Of a DNA stretch of 7,238 nucleotides, positions 1 through 5,766 are shown one piece after another; within the stretch, counting starts at the first letter, position 1, and each line of letters begins with the position of its first letter. Below the pieces are notes generated by a model, which made no database searches, was not told the origin of the DNA, and saw only the letters and a program-made list of their open reading frames with translations. The stretch lies in contig JAFTHJ010000116.1 in the NCBI GenBank assembly GCA_017457465.1, forward strand, positions 1 through 7,238, read 5' to 3'. Origin of the DNA: Clostridia bacterium (GTDB lineage Bacteria > Bacillota > Clostridia > Oscillospirales > CAG-272). The position numbers and the translations under genes are program-made.

Positions 1-1
1 A

Positions 2-1924
2 TTCAGCTACGTATACCTTGACTGGACCACGTCTGACGAGAACTGTAAGGCTATCCAGCACATAGTAGTTCTTCTCGGATTTGACTCCAAGACCGGCGAG
101 TATGCAGAAAAATACGAAAACACATATGAGCTTGGCGACTACGATCATAATCTGTTCTATCAGGAGATTCCTACGTACGACGATGAGGGCAATCATACCG
201 GATTTATAACCACCGAAACCTGTCAGCGTTGCGGAGCTGTAACTTACAAAAGAATAACGGTTCTGTATACCGACGAGAACGGTGATGAGGTATCCGAGCA
301 CGATTCCTACTATTATGATGTGGATGCCGGAGAATCAAAAGTCCGAAACCACGAACGCGAAACTTATATTAGGAGAACGGTTCTTCTTAAGAACGGTGAA
401 ACGAGAAGCGTGGAAATATTGTCCAGAACAGAGCGTTACGGTGACGATGAAGTGATCGATTACTGGACCGAATATGTTTATTCCTACGATGACGAGTTCT
501 GTTGTACGGGAACAAGAACGTACAGACGTTACGACCAGAACAAAGGCGATATTTACGAAGATACTTATACCATTGATAATCATGGAATGAGCAATACGGA
601 AACTATAGTTGAGAGCACCTGTACCCAGAACGGTATAGTTGTTTACAGATGCGTTTACTGTGAATACTCCCGTGAATCCGAAACCTATTCTATGGGTCAC
701 TCCTACAGAAATGTTTCCGCAGACTTGTGGGAATGCACAAGATGCGGACTCCAGAACTTCACAGGCGCTGACGGAGAGGTTATTTTCGAGGACCTCACAG
801 CAGACCGCGGCAACGGCAGTCAGTATGTTGTCGGTTACCGTAATCACTGGGGAAGCGACTATGTATTCTCGCTCTATCTCGTGGTAGACGGTGAGGAAAA
901 TCCTGTCGAGCTTGAGGTTGTCGACGACGGAACTTCGCTTGTATACATCGACGCGTATGCCGTTGCCGAAATGGCAAAGGCTATGGGATATGAGCCTTGC
1001 GATTATATGGTTTGTCTGCGCTTCGTTCCGATAGGCGACGATTTCGGATACTACTATGATTTCGCTATCACACTTGACCCCCACGTATATGCTCTTGACG
1101 CGGAGAACTGTGTAACTCCGGACACTCCTTGCGTTGACGAAACGGTTACCGCATACAAGTGCGCTATCTGCGGAGATATCTACACAGAGTCTACCATTCT
1201 CGAACACGATATCGAATGGATAAGCTACTCTATCGGTGAGTGCGGTTCGGCTATCAACTGTGAGGTCTGCAAGACGTGTAATAAAACATTTACCATAGAA
1301 AGATATATCGCTTGTCCCTTTGAGATGACCGCTGCGACCGAGACAGATGAGAACGGTGTCGTTCATTCAATAGAGACCTATGTCTGCGGTATTTGCGGAG
1401 CGTCTTATCAGGTAGAGTATTATACTCTTTCCAATGGAGATTGTTTTGGTGAGAACTATGAGATTACCAGATGGGGACTTCAGGATGACGGAAGCTACAG
1501 CTTTGAGGTAGTTATGTCCGAGCAGACTGAAAACCACGTATACACAACAACCAGTGACAAAACAGAGGACGGTCTGACTGTAACTGTTGTTAAAAAAACG
1601 GCGTGTCAGTCCTGCGGAAAAACATCTTATCAGAGCATTAACGTTACTGTACTCGACGAAAACGGAAACACAGTATCTCAACTTACCGAGAGCTTGAACG
1701 AAAGCGGATTCTATACGAAGAATTTCAGAGAATATTTCTACACAGAGGATGGCACCCGATACGAGGCTTCCCATACCTATGAGCACCGTGACAGCGACGG
1801 TGTTGTGCTCAAAGGTTATACCACAGTGTATGAATATAACTTTGAGGCAGGAGTACGTTATTGGACACGGACCGATATTAACGGAATGGTCACGACAGGA
1901 GATGGAATTATAACCTCTAAATAA
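2..1924 (+). CDS. Large CxxC-repeat protein, C-terminal 640 residues (5' end outside window); function unknown
   Basis: The reading frame is open from the left edge to a TAA stop, so this is the C-terminal part of a longer protein; the internal GTG at 320 is not a credible start because coding continues upstream without a break. I do not recognise a specific family. The visible part is rich in Tyr, Glu, Asp and Thr, with no membrane segment and no C-terminal LPxTG sorting motif; it ends GDGIITSK. It carries seven Cys-x-x-Cys modules, mostly CxxCG, with first cysteines at nucleotides 221, 650, 734, 1160, 1268, 1385 and 1604. Two follow a pattern like CTQNGIVVYRCVYC...MGH and TAYKCAICGDIYTE...LEHD, which resembles degenerate zinc-knuckle-like repeats of extracellular proteins in gut Clostridia. 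Export and a surface or secreted location are inferred from composition only, since any signal peptide is off the window. Metal binding by the CxxC pairs is possible but not shown. It is followed by a double terminator, so it ends its transcript. Confidence 0.8.
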   Translation, partial: FSYVYLDWTTSDENCKAIQHIVVLLGFDSKTGEYAEKYENTYELGDYDHNLFYQEIPTYDDEGNHTGFITTETCQRCGAVTYKRITVLYTDENGDEVSEHDSYYYDVDAGESKVRNHERETYIRRTVLLKNGETRSVEILSRTERYGDDEVIDYWTEYVYSYDDEFCCTGTRTYRRYDQNKGDIYEDTYTIDNHGMSNTETIVESTCTQNGIVVYRCVYCEYSRESETYSMGHSYRNVSADLWECTRCGLQNFTGADGEVIFEDLTADRGNGSQYVVGYRNHWGSDYVFSLYLVVDGEENPVELEVVDDGTSLVYIDAYAVAEMAKAMGYEPCDYMVCLRFVPIGDDFGYYYDFAITLDPHVYALDAENCVTPDTPCVDETVTAYKCAICGDIYTESTILEHDIEWISYSIGECGSAINCEVCKTCNKTFTIERYIACPFEMTAATETDENGVVHSIETYVCGICGASYQVEYYTLSNGDCFGENYEITRWGLQDDGSYSFEVVMSEQTENHVYTTTSDKTEDGLTVTVVKKTACQSCGKTSYQSINVTVLDENGNTVSQLTESLNESGFYTKNFREYFYTEDGTRYEASHTYEHRDSDGVVLKGYTTVYEYNFEAGVRYWTRTDINGMVTTGDGIITSK

Positions 1925-1937
1925 GTCTTTATACAAA

Positions 1938-1964
1938 AAGGGCTGTTGCAACGCAACAGCCCTT
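1938..1964. terminator. Hairpin terminator 1 between convergent genes
   Basis: A perfect 12-bp stem (1938-1949 with 1953-1964; core GGGCTGTTGC / GCAACAGCCC) closes a 3-nt AAC loop, 13 nt after the stop of the repeat protein. On the plus strand the following bases (CAATTATT) form only a weak U tract. On the minus strand the stem is followed by a run of five T, so as an intrinsic terminator it is better oriented to stop transcription coming from the acyl carrier protein gene. Confidence 0.7.
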
Positions 1965-1981
1965 CAATTATTCCGAATACA

Positions 1982-2017
1982 AAAAACGCTCGTGAGTGTT
2001 ATCTCACGAGCGTTTTT
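1982..2017. terminator. Bidirectional intrinsic terminator 2 after acyl carrier protein gene
   Basis: An 11-bp GC-rich stem, ACGCTCGTGAG (1986-1996) with CTCACGAGCGT (2003-2013), has a 6-nt loop and is flanked by an A run on the left and a T run on the right that extend the stem. It therefore has a U tract in either transcription direction. It lies 16 nt beyond the stop of the minus-strand acyl carrier protein and also backs up the first hairpin for the plus-strand repeat protein. Confidence 0.85.
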
Positions 2018-2032
2018 ATACCTTGAAATTAC

Positions 2033-2257
2033 TTATTTGAGTGTTTCGAGGTAGTTGACAACGTCGCCAACTGTGGTGAAGTTGCGGATATCGTCGTCAT
2101 TGATTTCGATTCCGAATTTGTCCTCGCAAAGCATAACGAGGTCAGCAAGTTCAATGGAGTTGATGCCGAGGTCACCGGAGAGCTCTGCCTCCATCTTGAT
2201 ATCCTCGCGGTCGATCTGAAGCTCCTCAACGAGCAATTCAACAAACTTTTCGTACAT
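2033..2257 (-). CDS. acpP: Acyl carrier protein (stand-alone, 74 aa)
   Basis: This is a small acidic four-helix carrier protein that would hold acyl chains on a 4'-phosphopantetheine arm in the cytoplasm, most simply for fatty acid synthesis. The length of 74 residues is normal for the family. The attachment serine is Ser34 in GDLGINSIELADLVML; helix II and the following CEDKFGIEINDDDI fit the family well. The usual Asp-Ser-Leu around the modification site is Asn-Ser-Ile here. The start at 2257 is chosen because a CGGAGGT ribosome binding site sits 9 nt upstream and because the protein then begins MYEKFVELL, as acyl carrier proteins do; the frame is open further upstream to 2326 but that extension lies in the leader. 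The gene stands alone, with its own consensus promoter and its own terminator. No fab gene is adjacent, so a role in another acyl or peptidyl pathway cannot be excluded. Confidence 0.93.
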   Translation of the reverse strand: MYEKFVELLVEELQIDREDIKMEAELSGDLGINSIELADLVMLCEDKFGIEINDDDIRNFTTVGDVVNYLETLK

Positions 2258-2266
2258 AATTATATA

Positions 2267-2271
2267 CCTCC
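2267..2271 (-). promoter_or_regulatory. Ribosome binding site of acyl carrier protein gene
   Basis: On the minus strand the sequence reads CGGAGGT, a strong Shine-Dalgarno match, with the GGAGG core 9 nt before the ATG at 2257. It decides the start codon against the longer open frame. Confidence 0.85.
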
Positions 2272-2296
2272 GAATATTGTCTTTGGGTTTGGGGTG

Positions 2297-2319
2297 GGAG
2301 CGGTTAAAATACGCGCTCC
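2297..2319 (-). other. Small hairpin in acyl carrier protein mRNA leader
   Basis: A 6-bp perfect stem GGAGCG (2297-2302) with CGCTCC (2314-2319) and an 11-nt A/T-rich loop lies in the predicted 5' leader, between the promoter and the ribosome binding site. It has no U tract, so it is not a terminator. It could stabilise the mRNA or mean nothing; no known riboswitch class is recognised. Confidence 0.35.
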
Positions 2320-2334
2320 GACACATTCTAAAAC

Positions 2335-2363
2335 ATTATATAACATTTTTTGTCAAATGTCAA
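2335..2363 (-). promoter_or_regulatory. Consensus sigma-A promoter of acyl carrier protein gene
   Basis: On the minus strand there is a perfect -35 box TTGACA (2363-2358), a 17-nt spacer and a perfect -10 box TATAAT (2340-2335). Transcription should start near 2328, giving a leader of about 70 nt. A second TTGACA lies immediately downstream (2356-2351) but only 10 nt from the -10 box, which is too close to be used with it. A fully consensus promoter suits a highly expressed housekeeping protein. Confidence 0.85.
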
Positions 2364-2381
2364 GTAAAATTTTAATATTGC

Positions 2382-2430
2382 TTCTCGGACGGAGTATTTT
2401 TAAGAAAACAAAAGATTTTGGCTCCGAGAA
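2382..2430. repeat. 8-bp inverted repeat in acp-comEC divergent region
   Basis: TTCTCGGA (2382-2389) and TCCGAGAA (2423-2430) form a perfect inverted repeat separated by 33 nt of mostly A/T-rich sequence. It lies between the two divergent promoters; the right arm ends one base before the comEC -35 box. It could be a split operator or an unstructured coincidence. It is not a good terminator because the loop is long and no U run follows. Confidence 0.4.
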
Positions 2431-2431
2431 A

Positions 2432-2460
2432 TTGACACCCGATATATTTTATGATACTAT
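2432..2460 (+). promoter_or_regulatory. Predicted sigma-A promoter of comEC with extended -10
   Basis: A perfect -35 box TTGACA (2432-2437), a 17-nt spacer and the -10 box TACTAT (2455-2460) preceded by TG (2452-2453), an extended -10 element. Transcription should start near 2467, leaving a leader of about 28 nt before the comEC ATG. Confidence 0.7.
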
Positions 2461-2494
2461 ATCTAAAGTATTTACATATTTTCGACGGTGATAT

Positions 2495-4780
2495 ATGAAT
2501 TTATTAAAAAACAGACCATTGGCTCTATTTTGCCTGATTTTTATTTTCATAGCATCTTTTGTATATGCGCTCCCGAAGGAGTATAAGCTTCTTGTCGGGG
2601 GAGTTGTTTTGTGCGCTGTTGCGATATGCGCCTTGCTTTGTGTCTTTTTGAGATGCAGGAGAGTAGGGTGCATATTCGCGCTTCTTTGCTTTTTCTCGGC
2701 TTTTCTCGCCGTAATTTCACAATGGGCGTTTATCGACCTGAAACGAGAATCGGCTCTCGATTTTTCGGGAGAGAGGGAGGTCTGCTTCGTTGTGGTATCG
2801 GAGGAATACTCCTCTGAATATTCCTCGGAATACCGAGTGAGATTGAAGCGTATAGACGGTGAGAGTGTCTCGCTTAAATCGGTCGCCGTTATGGGCTTTG
2901 CTTCGGAATATGAGGCGGGTGACGAAATCTATGCCAGAGCGGTTATCTGTCCCGCGGGGGAGGAGATACTCGGTTATGCAAGAGAGAGCGACGGAGATAT
3001 CTATATCCATACCGCAGTGTATGATGCCAATGAGGCTGTAGTCGTCTCTACTGAAAACAAGAGTCTTGAGATAATGCTTGGGAAACAGAGACGCCGTGTC
3101 TCGGAATATATGGATTCTGTTTTTGGAGAGGATACATCGGCTCTCTCAAGAGCCTTTTTGCTTGGCGATAAGAGCGACCTGCCGTCATCCTTGCTGCGTG
3201 ATTTCAGACGCGCGGGGGTATCGCATATCCTTTCGGTCAGCGGTCTGCACATATCGGTGCTTGTTGGAGCGCTTGATTTTCTGTTGCGAAGGCTCAAAAT
3301 ATCAAAAGGAATAAGATGTGTTTTCCTTTCAGCCGCAGCTCTCATCTTTTTGGCTATGACGGGATTCTCGCTTTCGGCGTGTAGGTCTGTCTTTATGCTT
3401 ATGGGCGCTTATTTTTGCTATCTTTTTGTGCAGGAAAAGGATGCCGTTACTTCACTTTTTGTATCTGTCGCCCTTATTATGCTGATATTTCCTCATTCGG
3501 TGCGCGATGTGGGACTTTGGCTCTCATTCCTTGCCACTCTTGGAATTGTCGCGGTCTATATACCCGTAGGCGCTTATCTGCGAAAGCCGCCTCGAAAGGG
3601 AGCCGCGGGAAGGGTACTTAAGATATTGCGAACGCTTACTCTCGCATTGTTGTTGACCTTTATCTGTAACGCTTTTATATGCGCGGTTATATGGGCTGTG
3701 TTTGGAGAGATGTCGCTTATCTCTCTTCTCTCAAATCTTGTTATCTCACCTATGTCAGAGGTCTTTATAATTTTTATTCCTATAGCGGCACTCATAGGTC
3801 GGATACCGTTTGTCGGAGATTTGTTCATCGGAATTCTGTCCGCGCTCGGCGAGTGCATAACCTCTTTGTGCGGGTGTTTTTCCGACCTTGAGGGAGCGGT
3901 GATATCGCTCCGATATCCCTTTGCGGGTGCTATAATCCTTCTTATGAGTATTGCAATATCGGTTATGCTTGTGATAAATCTGAAGAAAAAATGGACTATA
4001 CTTCTGCCGCCCATCGTAGCCTGTGCGGCTTTCGCTCTCTGTCTTTGCGGATACAATCTGACACATATGGGAGAGCTTGGCGTCTTTTGTTATTCTTACG
4101 GCAAAAATGAAATGATAGTTCTCACCGAGGGGTATTCAGCCGCGGTCTGCGACCTCTCTTCGGGAGCCTATTCTTTCACACGCGAGGCGTCATATATAGC
4201 GTCTGACGGTATGGCAACCGAGATAAACGAGTATATTCTGACTCACTATCATAGCAGACAATCCGCCACGCTTGATAAAATATTCAGAAACACGCTTATG
4301 AGAAAAATATATCTGCCCTATCCCAATAGCACCGAGGAATATGATATAGCTTCGGATATTATCGAGTCCGCAAAAGAGCAAGGCGTTGAGGTGGAGCTTT
4401 ATGAATACGGCTCACAAATAGAAATACTTGACGGCTCTTGGGCATCTGTCCTCTCGGCAGAGAGCGTGGGCGAAAATGACCATTCGGCGATATCGGCGGT
4501 GTTTGGAAACCGAAACGAAATCCTTTGCTATATAAACGCGGGAACCCAGAGAGCGGATGCCTTTGATGATCTTGTCTGTCGAAGCGATTATGTTATATTT
4601 GGCAGACACGGAGTGTCATTGCCCGACAAGCTTTCGTTTTGCTCTGACACCGCGGGTGTAAAGCGATTTTATTATACCGCCCCCGAGCTTTATCTACGCT
4701 CCAATGTAGCTCACGCGGGAAGTGAGGTATATATTGCTCCACAGGAGGAGGCGACTCGCTTCGAGCTTATTCTTGATTGA
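2495..4780 (+). CDS. comEC: ComEC/Rec2-family DNA-uptake channel protein with degenerate metallo-beta-lactamase domain
   Basis: ComEC forms the inner-membrane channel that carries single-stranded DNA into the cell during natural transformation. The 761 residues match the usual three-part plan. The N-terminal part has three hydrophobic helices (about residues 9-26, 33-52, 57-78) and a soluble OB-fold-like segment (about 95-170). The central competence domain starts near residue 224 with GDKSDLP and contains the family signature HILSVSGLHIS (around His252), followed by about eight membrane helices to residue 515. The C-terminal 240 residues align by pattern with a metallo-beta-lactamase domain, but the HxHxDH motif reads H584-Y-H586-S-R-Q589, the usual DVGQGDS start is absent, and the later HHGS reads RHGV. 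A nuclease role for this copy is therefore doubtful. The start at 2495 has GGTGAT just upstream and its own promoter. No comEA or comEB is next to it, so natural competence is not established. Confidence 0.92.
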   Translation: MNLLKNRPLALFCLIFIFIASFVYALPKEYKLLVGGVVLCAVAICALLCVFLRCRRVGCIFALLCFFSAFLAVISQWAFIDLKRESALDFSGEREVCFVVVSEEYSSEYSSEYRVRLKRIDGESVSLKSVAVMGFASEYEAGDEIYARAVICPAGEEILGYARESDGDIYIHTAVYDANEAVVVSTENKSLEIMLGKQRRRVSEYMDSVFGEDTSALSRAFLLGDKSDLPSSLLRDFRRAGVSHILSVSGLHISVLVGALDFLLRRLKISKGIRCVFLSAAALIFLAMTGFSLSACRSVFMLMGAYFCYLFVQEKDAVTSLFVSVALIMLIFPHSVRDVGLWLSFLATLGIVAVYIPVGAYLRKPPRKGAAGRVLKILRTLTLALLLTFICNAFICAVIWAVFGEMSLISLLSNLVISPMSEVFIIFIPIAALIGRIPFVGDLFIGILSALGECITSLCGCFSDLEGAVISLRYPFAGAIILLMSIAISVMLVINLKKKWTILLPPIVACAAFALCLCGYNLTHMGELGVFCYSYGKNEMIVLTEGYSAAVCDLSSGAYSFTREASYIASDGMATEINEYILTHYHSRQSATLDKIFRNTLMRKIYLPYPNSTEEYDIASDIIESAKEQGVEVELYEYGSQIEILDGSWASVLSAESVGENDHSAISAVFGNRNEILCYINAGTQRADAFDDLVCRSDYVIFGRHGVSLPDKLSFCSDTAGVKRFYYTAPELYLRSNVAHAGSEVYIAPQEEATRFELILD

Positions 4781-4789
4781 CCGACATTA

Positions 4790-4817
4790 ACAAAATCATA
4801 TCGCGCTTCATATTATA
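4790..4817 (+). promoter_or_regulatory. Possible sigma-K-type sporulation promoter of dpaAB
   Basis: The gap between comEC and dpaA contains AC (4790-4791), a 17-nt spacer and CATATTATA (4809-4817), matching the sigma-K pattern AC-N17-CATAnnnTA known from Bacillus mother-cell genes. The homologous spoVF operon of B. subtilis is sigma-K dependent. A TATAAT also overlaps here (4814-4819) but lacks any recognisable -35 box, which argues against ordinary sigma-A use. The pattern is short and A/T-rich, so chance is possible. Confidence 0.45.
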
Positions 4818-4822
4818 ATAAT

Positions 4823-4843
4823 GCGTAAAGCTTTTGTTTGCGC
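4823..4843 (+). other. Hairpin at predicted 5' end of dpaAB mRNA
   Basis: GCGTAAA (4823-4829) pairs with TTTGCGC (4837-4843) with one G-U wobble and a 7-nt loop. It sits almost exactly where a transcript from the sigma-K-like promoter would begin and ends 7 nt before the dpaA ribosome binding site. It is too weak, and lacks the U run, to be a convincing terminator for comEC; a transcript-stabilising 5' hairpin is an alternative. Confidence 0.3.
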
Positions 4844-4850
4844 TATATTT

Positions 4851-4857
4851 GAAAGGA
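4851..4857 (+). promoter_or_regulatory. Ribosome binding site of dpaA
   Basis: GAAAGGA lies 9 nt before the ATG at 4867 and fixes that start over an in-frame TTG at 4834, which would place this site inside the coding region. Confidence 0.75.
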
Positions 4858-4866
4858 CTCTGCGAT

Positions 4867-5766
4867 ATGAAAAACAGTATAAAAATTTCCATAATCGGAG
4901 GAGATATGAGGTCACTTGCGGTGGCTAAAAGACTCGCTTCGAGTTATGACAACATAAATATTTTCGGTATACGGCTCGGAGGCGTTTCGGAGATAAACGG
5001 AGTGGAGTTCAAGGATGAGCTTGAGGAGGCGCTGGGGGGCGCTTCGGCGGCTATTCTGCCGCTTCCGTCCTCGGTTGACGGTGTGAGTCTGAACTGTCCG
5101 CTTTACGAGCCGAGTGAGAGACCGAGGCTCGGAGAGATATTGAAGCATATCCCCGAGAATTGCCTTATCATAGGCGGAAAGCTTCCCGAGAGCTTCGTCC
5201 GCGCGGCGGAGAATAAGGGATTTCGTGTAATCGATTATTTCGAGTCCGAGGATTTTCAGATAAAAAACGCCTACACGACCGCGGAGGCGGCTTTGAGTGT
5301 GGCAATGAACAGACTCGACAGAAATATACGCGGCTCCAGAATAGCCGTCACAGGCTACGGCAGAATAGCGAAGCACCTCTGCTCACTTCTTATGGCTCTT
5401 GGAGCGACTGTCACCGTCGCGGCACGGCGGGACAGAGACCTGTTCTGGGCTGAATCCTTTGGCTGTGATACTGTGAAAATTACGGCAACAAAGGGAAGTC
5501 TTTCACCGCTTGAGAGTGGCGACGATGTGATATACAATACAGTTCCAAGCTGGCTCTTTGACCGTGATTTTTTGCTCAAGGTGGATAAAAATACCTTTAT
5601 CGTGGACTTGGCATCGGCACCCGGTGGAGTGGATATATGCGCGGCGAAGGAGCTTGGAGCTAACGTGAGCTGGGCAACCTCGCTTCCGGGAAAATACGCG
5701 CCGAGGAGCGCGGGAGAGCTTATCGCCGACTGTGTGGCGCGGATTATCGGGGAGGCGGACGTATGA
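4867..5766 (+). CDS. dpaA: Dipicolinate synthase subunit A
   Basis: DpaA (SpoVFA) works with DpaB in the mother cell to oxidise a dihydrodipicolinate-type intermediate of lysine biosynthesis to dipicolinic acid, which is then loaded with calcium into the spore core. The 299 residues match the family length. The N-terminal domain begins with IKISIIGGDMRSLAVAKRL (about 5-23), typical of the dipicolinate synthase N-terminal domain. The C-terminal half is a Rossmann nucleotide-binding domain: GSRIAVTGYGRIAKHLC, with the glycine motif G163-Y-G165-R-I-A168. Later family blocks are also visible: YNTVPSWLF (223-231), VDLASAPGGVD (246-256) and SLPGKYAPRSAGE (272-284). The start at 4867 follows a good GAAAGGA site and gives a protein beginning directly at the conserved domain. 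The stop codon overlaps the dpaB start. The asd, dapG and dapA genes that follow in Bacillus are absent here. Confidence 0.95.
   Translation: MKNSIKISIIGGDMRSLAVAKRLASSYDNINIFGIRLGGVSEINGVEFKDELEEALGGASAAILPLPSSVDGVSLNCPLYEPSERPRLGEILKHIPENCLIIGGKLPESFVRAAENKGFRVIDYFESEDFQIKNAYTTAEAALSVAMNRLDRNIRGSRIAVTGYGRIAKHLCSLLMALGATVTVAARRDRDLFWAESFGCDTVKITATKGSLSPLESGDDVIYNTVPSWLFDRDFLLKVDKNTFIVDLASAPGGVDICAAKELGANVSWATSLPGKYAPRSAGELIADCVARIIGEADV
5749..5755 (+). promoter_or_regulatory. Ribosome binding site of dpaB inside dpaA
   Basis: GGGGAGG, a strong Shine-Dalgarno sequence within the last codons of dpaA, lies 7 nt before the dpaB ATG at 5763. It supports independent initiation at dpaB as well as coupling through the overlapping stop. 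Confidence 0.8.

Noticed and set aside
335..1951. Two long minus-strand open frames (335-1366 and 1367-1951) opposite the repeat protein, in the same frame and separated by one stop
   Set aside because: They mirror the codon structure of the plus-strand gene, have no recognisable domain or ribosome binding site, and run against a plus-strand frame that is open for 640 codons with clear repeat modules.
2258..2326. N-terminal extension of the acyl carrier protein to 97 residues
   Set aside because: The extension has no family resemblance, would begin at about the predicted transcription start, and the true ATG at 2257 has a strong ribosome binding site.
2258..2380. Riboswitch or FapR-type operator controlling the acyl carrier protein gene
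   Set aside because: The leader is only about 70 nt with one short hairpin, and no sequence resembling the known FapR palindrome was found.
2294..2491. Possible small plus-strand peptide of 65 residues in the acp-comEC gap
   Set aside because: It covers both promoters, starts without a Shine-Dalgarno sequence and has no recognisable features.
4834..4866. TTG start for dpaA giving an 11-residue extension
   Set aside because: It would start inside the hairpin region with no ribosome binding site, whereas the ATG at 4867 has GAAAGGA at good spacing and matches the family N-terminus.
4781..4866. Rho-independent terminator after comEC
   Set aside because: The only hairpin has a 7-bp A/T-rich stem with a wobble pair and is followed by TATATTT rather than a U run.
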